A DNA stretch of 64,000 nt from Lepus europaeus (lineage: Eukaryota; Chordata; Mammalia; Lagomorpha; Leporidae), in NCBI RefSeq assembly GCF_033115175.1, contig NC_084850.1:14353218-14417217 (forward strand). The letters run 5' to 3'. The position numbers and the translations under genes were made by a program. Each line of letters opens with the position of its first letter. The first letter of the stretch is position 1. The notes under the pieces are model-generated. The model was given only the letters and a program-made list of their open reading frames with translations. It was not told the origin of the DNA and made no database searches. Shown piece by piece: positions 1 to 11,989 of the stretch.

Positions 1-30
1 AGTTGAAGGCTGAAATCAGAAACTGATATT

Positions 31-370
31 CCTTTTATTTTATTAAAATATTTATTTATGTATTTGAAATGTAGAGCATCGGAGAGAGGGAGAGACTGAG
101 AGAGAGATTTATCCATCCACTGGTTCACTCTCCAAATAACCACAGCATCGAGATCTGGGTCAGGGTAAAGCCACCATCAAGTATCCACTCTAGTTTCCCA
201 TGTGGGTGTCAGGGAACCAAGTTTTTGGGCCATCATCTGCTGCCTTCCTAGGCACATTAGTAGGAAGCTGTATCAGAAGCAAAGCAACAGGGACTTGAAC
301 CAGCACTCCAATATGGATGCTACTATCACAAGGGGTGACTTAACCAGCTGTATTATAATGCCAGTCCTTG
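31..370 (-). mobile_element. Old CSINE, antisense
   Basis: Reverse-complement C-repeat. The A/T-rich tail is at the left, then a purine tract (the CT-rich stretch of the SINE), then GGTTCACTC and GTGGGTGTCAGGGA body motifs, ending in a degenerate tRNA-like head near 340-368. A short direct repeat, TGATATT, flanks it (24-30 and 371-377). It is strongly diverged, so an old copy. Confidence 0.8.
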
Positions 371-399
371 TGATATTTTTGGTAAAGGTGACATGACTA

Positions 400-1998
400 C
401 ATTTTTCCTCTTGGATTTAAGGGATCCAAGTATGTGAGAATCTAAGGAATGTTCTAATATAGTTATCTAATCAAAGATTGGATGCTAGATAGAGCAGAAT
501 TATGTTCTATTATTTTTTGCACATTTTGCAAGTACACTAAATGTAAGCATGTTGCGATGGGGAGTTATAGGGTTGGAGGGTTGAAAGGAGTGATTTTTCA
601 AGTCTTATTCTTTATCCACTGCACTCCAATCTCGAGGACAGACTATTCTTAAGGAAAACTCTGACCAGCTCTAACTTGGACTCAAAAATCAAAATTTTTA
701 GTCTGGTGAGAAAATCAACTTCACCTCACTTCCTGAATTCATCTATTTCCCCATCAGCAAGTCACAACATCAAACAGAATGAGCTTCTCTTCAGGCCTTG
801 GTGCTAATTATCCTTCAGGCTCAGCTTAGATAGCAGTGGCTCACCCTCCATTCTCTAAACTGCACTGCCTCGTGTCCTGGCATCACTTTGCCCTTTTATT
901 GCTTATCACAGTTTGTATAATTGTTGATTTGTGAGCCTTCCCTTATTTGCTATACACTCCATAGTTAAGTACAGAACTAGAAACAGTAAGGACTCAAGGG
1001 TAGAAATTAATTCAGATGACATTGCCAAATATTGCTTCCAGGATCAGAATATGATATGCCTCTCCTCACCCATAAAACACAGTGCTAGAAGCCTGCATTG
1101 CAAGGTTGTAGTCAAAAGGGACTGACTAGGGCAAGGAAACTGGAAAAAGACTACATCCTTGTTCCATACTGGCACCGATTGGTATTTCATTAGAAAGAAA
1201 TAGATCCTCAAATATTGCACCCACTGGTTGTTAAGGTTGTTGAACACTTCATTCTTAATATTCTGTCTATACTAAAATGTGACATTTTCTATTTCCCTTG
1301 GAGCATCTTATAAAAAATTGACGCTTATCTCTCCCAAGTTCAGTTTCTGTAGTACACTTACATAATTATACTCAATACATTTCATTTAAGTGTACTGTTA
1401 TCCCCCTCTTATTTCTGATATTTTATGGAAAATCATTTAAGTGATGAGTCAATCTATTTCCAAGTATATATTCAGGAAAAAGATGAAGGGGTGAATTCAC
1501 AGTCAGTACATAAACCCCATACTATGAATATATCCAAATTGATATTTACAACAAGTAGTTGCCATGCTTACAGAAAACATAAAATTCTCTAGGCCCCATA
1601 ACACAACAAATAGACAACAAAAAGGAACTCCAGGAAGCCATTTCTTCATGGCAAAGGGAGAAAACAACAAACCATAGACATACTGTGATATCAATGTAGT
1701 TAGGCCAGTACAAGATACTAATTTCAAATATACTTTAAATGTTAAACTGGCCGAATAAAAAATGTATTCTTGAGGTAAATACTAAAGAATTGCCCTGTAG
1801 TCTAATCTACTGTAGTCTAATCTACTTTTACTCTTCCATGTTCCATTCAATCTTTTTACATAACTTTTAAAAATATAAATGCCTATTACAGAAAATATGA
1901 AAAATATGTAAGGAAAAGTAAAATTCAACTGAAATATAACACTGATAAGAAGAGATATAGGAGAAACCAAGAACAGAGAACTTTACCTCTATTTGGCA
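400..1998. other. No gene seen; unique A+T-rich DNA
   Basis: Short open frames here (931-1125, 1044-1247, 1503-1727) have no recognisable domain, overlap on opposite strands and lack supporting context. I see no clear repeat or regulatory motif. Confidence 0.5.
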
Positions 1999-3690
1999 AA
2001 ATTTCTGAGGCATCTCTACAACTGTCTTCCATAATGGCTACACCAGTTTACAATCCCACTAACAGTGGACCAGGATAACTTTTTTACCCAGATCCTCACC
2101 AGCATTTGTCATTTGTAGATTTCTGTATGAGAGCCATTCTAACTGGAGTGAGGTGAAACCTCACTGCGGTTTTGATTTGAATTTCCCTGATGCCTAGTGA
2201 TCCTGAGCATTTTCTCAAGTGTCTATTGGCCATTTGAATTTCTGTTCTTGAAAAATTCCTGTTCAAGTCCTTTGCCAATTTCTTAACTGGATTGTTTTGT
2301 TGCTATTGAATTTCTTGAGTTCTTTATACATTCTGGATGCACACCCTTTATCAGTTGCATGGTTTGCAAATATTTTCTCCCATTCTGTTGGTTTCATCTT
2401 CACTTTGTAGAATGCTTTTTTGTAGTACAGAAGCTTCTCAGCATGATGTAATCTCATTTGTCAGTTATGGCTTTGATTCCCTATGCCTCTGGGGTTTTTC
2501 CAAGAAGTCTTTACCTATGCCAATGTCTTGCAGAGTTTTCCCAATGTTCTCTAGAAAATTGATGGTATCGGGTAGTAGATTTAGGTCTTTGATTCATTTT
2601 GAGTGGAATTTTTAAGGATCAGGTCTAGTTTCATACTACTGCATGTGGAGATCCAGTTTTCCCAACACCATTTGTTAAAGAGAGTGCCCTTGCTCCAGGA
2701 ATTGATTTCAGCTCCTTTGTCAAAGATAAGTTGGTTGTAGATACATGGAAAGATTTCTGGAGTTTCTTTTCTGTTATATTGGTCTACAAGTCTGTTTTTG
2801 TGCCAGTACCAGGCTGTTTTGGTTATAACTGCTCTGTAGTATGTTCTGAAATCAGGTATGGTGATGCCTCTAGCATTGTTTTGGCTGTATACGATTGCTT
2901 TAGCTATTTGGGGCCTCCTGTTTTTCCAAATGAATTTTAATATCATTTTTGCTACATCTGTAGAAATCTGGTATTTTGATTGAGATTGCATTGAGTATGT
3001 AAATTGCTTTTGGTAATATGGAAATTTTGATGATGTTGATCCTTCCAATCCATGAACTGGAAGATTTTTCCATTTTTTAATGTCTTCTATTTATTTCTTT
3101 AGCATTTTTTGACAGGCAGAGTTAGACAGTGAGAGAGAAAGACAGAGAGATAGGTCTTCCTTCCGTTGGTTCACCCCTCAAATGGCCACTACAGCCAGTG
3201 CTGTGCCGATCCGAAGCCAGGAGCCAGGTGCTTCCTCCTGGTCTCCCATGAGGGTACAGGGCCCAAGCACTTGGGCCATCCTCCACTGCCTTCCCAGGCC
3301 ACAGCAGAAAGCTGGATTGGAAGAGGAGCAACCGAGACAGAATCCGGTGCCCCAACTGGGACTAGAACTCGGGGTGCCAGTGCCGCAGGCGGAGGATTAA
3401 CCAAGTGAGCCACGGGGCTGGCCAATTTCTTTAGCACTTTATAATTTTCATCATAGAGATCTTTAGCACTCTTGGTTAAATTTATTACTAGGTATTTAAT
3501 TCTTTTGGGGGGTATTGTGAATGGGACTGATCTTAAGTTCTTTCTTAGCCATGACATTAGAGTTTTTGGGATCCCCTTTATGTAGAAGCATGTCATCTGT
3601 AAATAGGGATAATTTTACTTTCTCCTTTACAATTTGTATCCCTTTATTTTGCTTGCCTAATGGCTCTTGCTTGACAATTTTGAGATTCAG
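1999..3690 (-). mobile_element. L1 ORF2 fragment, antisense, older family
   Basis: Reads as the C-terminal half of L1 ORF2 on the minus strand. The clearest part (about 2581-3048) has the WYWHKNR, DQYNR and [10 protein letters not shown] blocks typical of the region downstream of the reverse transcriptase; 2096-2457 continues with MANRHLRKCS-type sequence. Frames are broken several times. The 3' UTR and poly(A) are absent on the left, so this is an internal remnant. It is split by the SINE at 3105-3424. End points are approximate. Confidence 0.85.
3105..3424 (-). mobile_element. CSINE, antisense, inserted in L1
   Basis: Reverse-complement C-repeat: T-rich tail, GACAGGCAGAGTTAGACAGT, purine tract, then the body and head ending GTGAGCCACGGGGCTGGCC. 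The target duplication ATTTCTTTAGCA is exact at 3093-3104 and 3425-3436, inside the antisense L1, which resumes after the SINE. Open frames over this stretch are readings through the SINE. Confidence 0.95.
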
Positions 3691-4601
3691 CCATGCCGAT
3701 GGTCATAGCTATAGTGACTTCCATATATGAATATACCTAATTTACTTATCTCCTCTCCCATGGCTGTAACACTTAAGATAGTCATACTTTTTTTGCTAGC
3801 ACTAATAATGATGAAATGAACATTCTGGTCCATGTCATCTGTGCAGATGTGTAAAAATTTCTCCAGGGAATATGCTCAGGGGAGGAATAATGTGCTTTTA
3901 AGCTTTTCAAAGACAGTAACAGATCAGGAGGAGACTTTTATCATTGTGAACTATAGTTTCCATTAAAAACATTTTCAGAAATCTTTGCCCCTCAGGAGTG
4001 TTAATCCTGCTTCTCTCAGAACACTAAAATATGATATTCAGAAAAGATGTATTTTAAAATTGGTTTGACCTTGAGAAGACCAAAGGTATGCTTAAAAATT
4101 AAATAGACCCACCTTAGAAAACAATGGCTACAAAAAATACTACCAATTACATTTTTTAAATCTCTCAGGATGAAAGAAAAACTAAGATAATGAAAAAAGC
4201 ATAATTTGGAGTAACTTCTTGAATTTTATTTCTATAGATGTGGTTGAAAATAAGGCTATATAATCAGTCAGCAATTCATTTAAAAGTATTATCAACAAAA
4301 GCAACTGGTAGAAAATATTGATATGGCAATCATAGGTCAAGAGACATATAACATGAGGATGGGCCCTTTATATTTCAGTGTCAATTCATATGAATTACCA
4401 TATAAATGAACAGTCGGAATAAAAGGATTGAGCCCCCACTCCCAAAGGTGCTGAGAAACAGAAGAGATTTCTGCAAGTATTTGAGTGGGAAAGGAAAATG
4501 CTCACATATGTCATTTGCATTTATTTGGAACTCACCATAAGAACACCCTGTGGTAGAAATCATTATTTGTTTAGGTAACAGGTATTCCTAACTGTAATAT
4601 C
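3691..4601. other. No gene seen
   Basis: A+T-rich unique-looking sequence. The 4381-4563 open frame on the minus strand has no recognisable features. Confidence 0.5.
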
Positions 4602-4618
4602 AAAAGACATAGGTATAG

Positions 4619-4953
4619 GGGCCGGCACTGTGGCACAGTGGGTTAACGCCCTGGCCTGAAGCACGGCATCCCATATGGGCGCCGGTTCAAGCCCTGGCTG
4701 CTCCTCTTCCAATTCAGCTCTCTGCTATGGCCTGGGAAAGCAGTAGAGGATGGCCCAAGTCCTTGGGCCCCTGCACCCTCATGGGAGACCAGGAAGAAGC
4801 TCCTGGCTCCTGACTTTGGCTCTGTGTAGCTCCTGCCGTTGCGGCCAATTGGGGAGTGAACCATCAAATGGAAGACCTCTCTCTCTCTGCCTCTCCTCTC
4901 TCTCTCTCTCTGTGTAACTCTGACTTTCAAATAAATAAATAAATCTTTTTAAA
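4619..4953 (+). mobile_element. CSINE, sense
   Basis: Starts GGGGCCGGCACTGTGGCACA, has the GTTCAAGCC B-box-like site, a CT-rich tract and the tail TTTCAAATAAATAAATAAAT. An exact 17-bp target duplication, AAAAGACATAGGTATAG, lies at 4602-4618 and 4954-4970. The AATAAATAAAT tail form marks the older C-repeat subtype. Confidence 0.96.
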
Positions 4954-4970
4954 AAAAGACATAGGTATAG

Positions 4971-5690
4971 TACAAATTCCTATGACATTCAAAGCCCTAG
5001 AATGCGGTAATAAGGACAATTGTAAACGTTTTCTCAAAGCAGAAAAGTGAATGATGAAATGTTCTAATAATTTCCTGGTATGATTTTTTTAAATCTTGAC
5101 ATTGAAAGAATCTGGAAGGTAGCCACCAAAATATTAAGTTATTCTGTAAGAACTAAGATTGTTGGTGTTTTCAACTTTTGTGTTTTACATATGTCATATA
5201 ATTTTTCTACACATACATTAAATATACATATTACATTGAACATTTGTGTAGTAGAAGAAATGGGAAAAAATATATTCATTGCCTCCGTATCAGCATTTCT
5301 GAATTGCCAGTCCCTTGAGTCTCAGTGTAGGGTTTTTCCCTAGTTGTTTCAGATCTAGGCCACTTGGATGTGTTTAGCTGCAGAAGTTAGTGTGTTTAAT
5401 AACAAGAGGAGGCAAAAGAGAGCCTTCTCAATGTTCTAATACTTGCTTCCCTTTCTCCTTCCCTCAAGGGCTTCCTCGAGGCCAAAATAACAAACACAGG
5501 TGAAAAAGGTACAATCTTGCCATAAGTCAAGGGGAAGCTCACATCACAAAGCAAGAGTGCCCATCTAAACTCTAAGTTACTGTTCAGCTGGCACATCACC
5601 AGCATGCCCGCCCCTACATACCTCTCTACAGCACTTTATCCTATCCAAAGATTCTTCATTACCAATTTTTCTTTTTAAAAAAATAAATCT
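4971..5690. other. No gene seen
   Basis: Unique A+T-rich sequence. Open frames 5080-5343 (+) and 5396-5605 (-) show no domain or splice context that I can support. Confidence 0.5.
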
Positions 5691-6045
5691 GGGGGTAGCC
5701 ATTGTGGCACAGTAGGTTAAGCCAAAAATCTCCAATGCCAACTTCCTATATGGGTGCTGGTTCCGGTCCCACCTGCTCCACATCTAATGCAGCTCCCTGC
5801 CGAAGACCTGGGAAAAGCAATGGAAGATGCCCCAAGTGGTTGGGCCTCTGAACCCATGTGGGACACCTGAATGACACTCCTGGTTCTGGGCTTCAGCCTG
5901 ACCCAATCCTAAGTTGTGGAGTGAACCAGCGAAAGGAGGATCTCTCTTTTTCCCTCTCTCCCTCTCTTTCTCCCACTCCCTTTCCCTTTCTCCCCCTTCC
6001 TCCCTTCTAAATTTGCCTTTCAAAGAAATAAAAAAGGTTTTTAAA
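5691..6045 (+). mobile_element. Old CSINE, sense
   Basis: GGGGGTAGCCATTGTGGCAC head, GTTCCGGTCC B-box remnant, GGAAGATGCCCCAAGTGGTTGGGCC body, a long pyrimidine tract (5941-6006), and a tail of GCCTTTCAAAGAAATAAAA. It is diverged from other copies; no clean target duplication was found. Confidence 0.88.
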
Positions 6046-6182
6046 AAATTAAAAACCCAATCTACACAAAGAATAGTAATTATGATGAATTATTTCCAAA
6101 AATGGGAAACTATTCTGCTTAAGGTCCCACAGCAGCAAATATTAGATCTGACATTACACCCACATAATGGGTGAAAGGTTAG

Positions 6183-6375
6183 AAAATTTGACTCTGGAAT
6201 GTGATAGACACGGGTTCAAATCCCAGATTACAATTCCCTAAGCCTTTTGTTTGCTCACTAGTAAATTAAATTGAGTAACCTCATAAGATTGGGCTGAAGA
6301 TAAATGAGATAGTACAGGTAAATGCTATAGTGTTTGGTGCCTGGCACATAGTATGCCCTAAATAAGTAGTGATTA
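6183..6375 (+). mobile_element. MIR SINE, sense
   Basis: Core MIR features in order: ACTCTGGAATGTGATAGACA, GGGTTCAAATCCCAGATTAC, a TTGCTCACTAGTAAATTAAA-like segment, AAATGAGATAGTACAGGTAA, then GCCTGGCACATAGTATGCCC and AAATAAGTAGTGATTATT. Typical of an ancient mammal-wide MIR. Confidence 0.9.
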
Positions 6376-7524
6376 TTCTATTTTTATTAACCCTTCTGAT
6401 AAATGCCATTGCTTTTTAAACTACATTAACTTCTTCTAGATCTATATTTCAAATGTTTTTTTTTCTAAGATGAGCTCACATTTTTGATGATTTTTGGACA
6501 GTATGGCCAAATGAAATATCAGTCATTAACCTTAAGTGACCTATGTAAAAACTGTCACTTTGCTGCTGACATACTGACACTGGGTCTAATTTCAGTTACG
6601 ATGCACCCACTGCAGTTCTCTTTCAAACCATTTCATTTATAGTCACGTGAATACATTCTGACACACTGTGGTTTTTAAAGTCAAATAAATAATTGCTCAA
6701 CTCCCTCCTGAGCTTTGATGAAATGTCAAAATCATTACAGAAATTGATGAGAATTGTGCCAGGGTGTTGTCAGTAGCCCACTGCATCACTATTACCCTCA
6801 TTCCTATTCAAACCCTGGGTGATTTAAGGAGCATATTCTGACCTAAATTCAGATTTTAATTATAATAGTTAGGATACAATGCTTTTCATCAACTGTTTGC
6901 TTTTGTTTGGAATTAATTTCCATGACACAGTCAGTACTAATTAGGATCAGGGGAATGTGGAGGGAGTAAAATACCCTGATAATTTTTAAATGTATTTTGT
7001 TTAATAATATCAACTTTTCTCTAAAATATTCTCTGCATGGTGGTTTAAAAATATCATACTTAGTATTAAAACCAGTCACCCTCTCTCATGCTTGTATGGC
7101 TGCAGTTTGATCCATATTCTAGCTCACAGTGACATGTACAAAAAGTGAGTAATGGGGAGAAGCAAAGGAATAGCACAATAGAGATGTTGGACAATTCACA
7201 ATCTTAAAAATTAAAAATTGAGTGCATTGAAATGGAGAAGCTCCAAACCACGCAATGGCATGTGCCATACACTAACTACCCTTGCTGATATAATAAATGA
7301 GAAAATAAAATTGTCAAAGGCACAGGTGCAGCTAGCTGTGGAGAGAATCAATAATGTCACTTCCAGAGGTCTAATGTGGTTCACAAAATCAAATTCCATT
7401 TATAACCAGAACTGCAGGAACTGCCTAGAATAAAGCACATCTTTGGTAGCACCAAGATTATAAAAAGGTCCAAACACATGGTGAAAAGAGCCATAAACAG
7501 CAAACTGCTGTGATATAGTACCAA
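6376..7524. other. No gene seen
   Basis: Unique-looking DNA. Frames 6849-7079 (-), 7211-7399 (-) and 7218-7433 (+) are short, overlap on opposite strands and carry no recognisable motif. Confidence 0.5.
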
Positions 7525-7810
7525 CACCACCACAGTGTGGCCTTGGGAAAGTCACTATCCCTCTTAATAAAGTTGGCTCCATTTGATTATTGTTTATAGC
7601 CCTTGCCTATTTTCCAGCTCCACTATGATATTTTTACTTTTTATTTTGTTGAATTTGTTTAGTGAAGCATTAAGCTTTTGACCACAAGGTAAATTAAAAT
7701 GTTATCTCAGAAATAATAAATAAAATATTAAGTTGGAAAAATTGGAGATCCAGATAAAATTTAAGTGCTTTGAGAACTATGAAGCACTATATAAATGTAA
7801 ATGAAAATGT
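7525..7810 (+). mobile_element. MIR split by an L1 3'-end piece
   Basis: 7525-7580 has the MIR core (GTGGCCTTGGGAAAGTCACT). The MIR 3' part resumes after about 7736 (AAGTGCTTTGAGAACTATGA, GCACTATATAAATGTAA). In between, 7583-7735 resembles the end of an L1 3' UTR (GATTATTGTTTATAGCCC to AATAAATAAAATATTAAG). AAGTTGG occurs on both sides, so it may be the target duplication. The assignment of the middle piece is less sure than the MIR halves. Confidence 0.6.
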
Positions 7811-8073
7811 GAAATAATGAATGCTCTAAATATTTATTATATAATCACCCCTGTAGGGAGAAAAAGAGAAAGAACTAAAGTTGATCTCTAACCTTAAGGT
7901 ATTTACAATCAGGTTCCAAAGCAACTGAATAGTTATAGCCACATAAACTACAGCTGCTCTGGGATATGAAAAGAAAAAAGGTTTCTGAGGACTCTCCAAA
8001 CTGTCTTCCACAGTGGCTTTACCAGTTTGCATTCCCACCAACAGTGGATTAGTGTCCCTTTTTCCCCACATCC

Positions 8074-9024
8074 TCACCAGCATCTGTTGTTGGTTGATTT
8101 CTGTATGTAAGCCAATCTAACCAGGGTGAAGTGAAACCTCATTGTGGTTTTGATCTGCATTTCCCTGATGGCTAGGGATCCTGAGCATTTTTTCATGTGT
8201 CTCTTGGCCATTTGGATTTCCTCTTTTGAAAAATGTCTGTTAAGGTCCTTGGCCCATCTTTTTATTGGGTTGTTTGTTTTGATTCTGTGGTGTTTTTTGA
8301 TCATTTTATAGATTCTAGTTGTTAATCCTTTATCTGTTGTGTAGCTTGCAAATAATGTCTCCCATTCTGTTGGTTGCCTCTTCACTTTCCTGATTGTTTC
8401 CTTTGCTGTAAAGAAACTCTTCAATTTGAGGTACTCCCATTTGTTTAATTTATCTCTGATTATCCGTGCCTCTGGGGTCTTCTCCAGGAATTCTTCACCT
8501 GTTCCAATATCTTGAAGGGTTTCCCCTATGCTCTCAATTAGTTTCATGGTGTCGCGGCACATCTCTAGTTCTTTGATCCATGTTGAGTGGATTTTTGTAT
8601 AAGGTGTAAGGTATGGGTCTTGCTTCATACTTCGACATGTAGACATCCTGTTTTCCCAGCACCATTTGTTGAAGAGGCTGTCCTTGTTCCAGGGGTTGGT
8701 TTTAGGTCCTTTGTCGAATATGAGTTGGTTATAGATGTTTGGATTGATTTCTGGTGTTTCTATTCTGTTCCATTGGTCTATCCATCTGTTTTTGTACCAG
8801 GACCAGGCTGTTTTGATTATAACTGCCCTGTAGTATGTCTTGAAGCCTGGAATTGTGATACCTCCGGCCTTATTTTTATTGTAAAGTATTGCTTTAGCTA
8901 TTCTTGGTCTCCTGTTTCTCCATATGAATTTCAGCATCGTTTTTTCTAGGTCGTTGAAGAATGACTTTGGTATTTTGATTGGTATTGCATTGAACTTGTA
9001 AATTGCTTTTGGGAGAATGGACAT
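8074..9024 (-). pseudogene. L1 ORF2 remnant, C-terminal part
   Basis: A 316-residue open stretch on the minus strand within the inverted segment. It starts [20 protein letters not shown] and contains [33 protein letters not shown] and the [10 protein letters not shown] block that lies downstream of the reverse transcriptase in ORF2. ORF2 encodes the L1 endonuclease and reverse transcriptase. Here a frameshift separates this piece from the reverse-transcriptase piece at 9089-9772, and the frame shifts again at its end, continuing near 7982-8083 with [17 protein letters not shown]. Not a functional gene. Confidence 0.93.
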
Positions 9025-9088
9025 TTTGATGATATTGATTCTTCCAATCCATGAGCATGGCAGGTTTTTCCATTTTTTGTGTCATCTT

Positions 9089-9772
9089 CTATTTCTTTAG
9101 TGTTTTGTAATTTTCATCATAGAGGTCTTTGACATCCTTGGTTAAATTTATTCCAAGACACTTTATTGTTTTTGTGGCTATCGTGAATGGGATTGATCTT
9201 AGAAGTTCTTCCTCAGCCCTGGCATTATCTGTGTATATGAAGGCTGTTGATTTCTGAGCGTTGACTTTGTATCCTGCTACTTTACCAAACTCTTCTATGA
9301 GTTCCAATAGTCTCTTATAGGAGTTTATCGGGTCCCCTATATATAGTATCATGTCATCTGCAAATAAGGATAGTTTAACTTCCTCTTTTCCCATTTGTAT
9401 CCCTTTAATTTCTTTTTCTTGCCTGATGGCCCTGGCTAACACTTCTAGGACTATATTGAATAGCAATGGTGAGAGTGGGCAACCCTGTCTGGTGCCAGTT
9501 TTCAATGGAAATGCCTCCAACTTTTCCCCATTCAATATGATGCAGGCCATTGGTTTATCATATACTGCCTTAATTGTGTTGAGGAATGATCCTTCTAACC
9601 CCAATTTGCTTAGGGCTTTCATCATGAAAGGGTGTTGTATTTTATCAAATGCTTTCTCTGCATCTATTGAGATAGTCATATGATTTTTGTTTCTCAATTT
9701 ATTAATGTGATGTATTACATTGATTGACTTTCGAATATTGAACCATCCCTGCATACCAAGGATAAATCCCAC
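9089..9772 (-). pseudogene. L1 ORF2 remnant, reverse-transcriptase core
   Basis: A 227-residue minus-strand stretch with the non-LTR reverse-transcriptase motifs in order: [25 protein letters not shown] and the catalytic FADD in [11 protein letters not shown]. The catalytic residues are present, but upstream ORF2 is frameshifted near 9772 and the downstream frame breaks near 9089. The 5' half of the element (5' UTR, ORF1, endonuclease) is missing, so no full protein can be made. Confidence 0.94.
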
Positions 9773-10575
9773 TTGGTCTGGGTGATCTTTCTGATGTGCA
9801 GTTGGATTCGGTTTGCCAGAATTTTGTTGAGTATTTTTGCATCTATGTTCATCAGGGAGATAGGTCTGTAGTTTTCTTTCTCTGTTGTGTCTTTTCCAGG
9901 CTTAGGAATTAAGGTGATATTGGCTTCGTAGAAAGAATTTGGGAGGATTCCCTCCCTTCCAATTGTTTTGAATAATTTAAGAAGAACTGGGGTTAGCTGT
10001 TGTCTAAATGTCTGGTAAAATTCGGAAGTGAAGCCATCCGGTCCTGGGCTCTTCTTTTTCGTTAGTGTGTTTATTACTATTAAATTTCTTCCATGGTTAT
10101 GGGTCTGTTTAGATTTTCTATATCTTCACACTACCACAGGACCCAGCCATCCCACTCCTTGGAATTTGCCCAAATGGAATTAAAGGGGAGAAAAAAGAGC
10201 CATTTGTACCTCAATATTTGTTGCAGCTCAATTCACAATAGCTAAGACATGGAATCAACCTAAATGTCCATCAAAGGATGACTGGATAAAGAAACTATGG
10301 GATATGTACCCTATGGAACACTATACAGCAGTAAAAAACAATGAAATCTGGGCATTTACAGCAAAATGGAGGAAGCTGGAAAACATCATGCTGAGTGAAA
10401 TAAGCCAGTCCAAAAGGGACAAATATCATATGTTCTCCGTGATCGGTGACAACTAAACGAACATCTAAAATGATACCCATTGAAGTGAAATGGACACTAT
10501 GAGAGACAATGACAGGATCAGCCCTTGTCTAGACTGTTGAGGAACAACTTACTATTTTATTCCTTTTAGTATTTT

Positions 10576-10602
10576 TGTTGTTGGTGTTGTTGTTGTTGTT
10601 GC
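10576..10602 (+). repeat. (GTT)n in the L1 3' UTR
   Basis: A short TTG/GTT tract interrupted by one GGT, just after the ORF2 end of the twin-primed L1. Confidence 0.85.
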
Positions 10603-11212
10603 TCTGTTTGTTCTACATAAGACCACTGGTTGAACTCTGTAATCAATGCACAATCATTCTTAGGCGTTTAAAATTAACGGAAAAGTGATCTATGTTAAAC
10701 ATAGGAGTGGGAATAAGAGAGGGAGGAGATATATAGGTTGGCACATGCTCACTCGGACTTACCTCCAATGGTGGAACTAGAAATGTGCCAGGGGATTTCA
10801 ACTCAATCTTAGCCAGGAGGCAGGTACCAATGCCAGCGCACTTGGTAAAGTGATAAGTATGAATACACAACCAATCAAAAAGATAGGGTATGTTTTGAAG
10901 AGATTTCACAAATAAGACCAGTGTAAGCAAATAATGAAGGATAGAATTAAAAGGGAGAGAATGATCCTGAGGGGGAAGCAGGACACACAGCAGACTCATA
11001 GAATGGCAAATGCCCAAAACAGCACTCCTGCCTCAGAATCAACCCTTGGGACATTCGGATCTGGCTAAAAGGTCCATGAGAGTCTCGCAGGCATGGAACG
11101 CCATGACACGGTGGCAAAAAACAATCTAAATGAAAGACCCTGGTGAACAAGACCCCAGCAGAAGGAACAGGCCATCAAGGAGAGAGGCGCCTTTCTCTGA
11201 AGGGAGGAAGGA

Positions 11213-11264
11213 ACCTCCACTGTGATACAACCTTGACTACCTCCACTGTGATACAACCTTGACT
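11213..11264 (+). repeat. 26-bp tandem duplication in the L1 3' UTR
   Basis: Two perfect adjacent copies (11213-11238, 11239-11264) of a unit starting ACCTCCACTGTGATACAACC and ending TTGACT, within the 3' UTR of the twin-primed L1. It may be family structure or private to this copy; that cannot be told from one full example. Confidence 0.9.
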
Positions 11265-11579
11265 AAACAAGTTCAGAGTCAGTGAACTCAAGGGGCTTCC
11301 ATAGCCTAGACAGCTCATAGCAAGAGTCAAGAGTCTCAGGTGATTGCTGACGACATAAATAAGAGTGCCAATTGTTAAATCAACAATGGGAGTCACTGGG
11401 TACATGCTCCCCACATAGGATCTCTGTCCTTAATGTGTTTTACTGTGAAACTTAAAAACACTACTAGTCGAACAATACCCTATACCTTGTGCGGTTGTGT
11501 GAGTGCAGCCTGTTGAAATCCTTGCTTAGTATATACTAAGTTGATCTTCAGTATATGAAGGTAATTGAAAATGAAACTC

Positions 11580-11641
11580 GATGAAGGGCGGGATGGGAGA
11601 GGGAGAGGGGAGGGCCACGGGAGGGAGGGAGGTTGTGGGGG
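11580..11641 (+). other. G-rich polypurine tract of the L1 3' UTR
   Basis: Purine-dominated stretch with runs GGG, GGGAGAGGGAGAGGGGAGGG and GGGAGGGAGGGAGG just upstream of the A-rich end. Such tracts are conserved in mammalian L1 3' UTRs and can form G-quadruplexes. Similar tracts occur in the other L1 ends at 24715-24770, 25940-26010 and 55485-55520. Confidence 0.8.
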
Positions 11642-11989
11642 AAGCCACAACAATACAAAAGTTGCACTTTGTAAATTCACATTTATTAAATAAAAAAATA
11701 ACTATAAAAATGAAAAGAAAAAAGGAAGAACCAACAGTTTCTGATGCAAACTTTTGGTGAAGGAGTGAAAAAGAATGAAGCCTCAGTGGGACAAGAGGAG
11801 AGAAGACAGAGACACCACTGCAGCCAGCCTTGAGGCACAGTCAGCTGCTGGCTGTGAGCTGTCATCTTAAGACGTCAAGGTTGGATTAAATTGCCACACA
11901 CTCTGCTGCTAGTAGTTTTAGTTGAGCAAGATATTCCACAGTCACACACTGACTTTTATTTAGCCGGGGGGAGCTGACTGGGGTCTGAG

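Larger units (their letters stand above)
7982..11709 (+). mobile_element. L1 with inverted 5' part (twin priming)
   Basis: An exact 16-bp target duplication, ATGAAAAGAAAAAAGG, at 7966-7981 and 11710-11725 defines one insertion. Its left part (7982 to about 10127) reads L1 ORF2 on the minus strand, with reverse-transcriptase motifs. Its right part (about 10128-11709) reads plus strand: the ORF2 C-terminus (from GACCCAGCCATCCCACTCC), the 3' UTR and an A-rich end. In L1 coordinates the inverted part ends just where the forward part begins. That is the pattern expected from twin priming during target-primed reverse transcription. Sequence quality is better than in the neighbouring L1s, so it is a younger copy, but it is 5'-truncated and frameshifted, hence inactive. 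Confidence 0.93.

Noticed and set aside
3166-3408. Overlapping open frames on both strands with Gly/Pro/Arg-rich translations
   Set aside because: They coincide with a CSINE bounded by an exact target duplication. The same translations recur at every C-repeat in the window (for example 34441-34752, 42449-42881, 59694-60115).
10646-11017. 124-codon minus-strand frame in the L1 3' UTR
   Set aside because: Lies antisense to the untranslated end of the twin-primed L1; no known L1 protein is encoded there.
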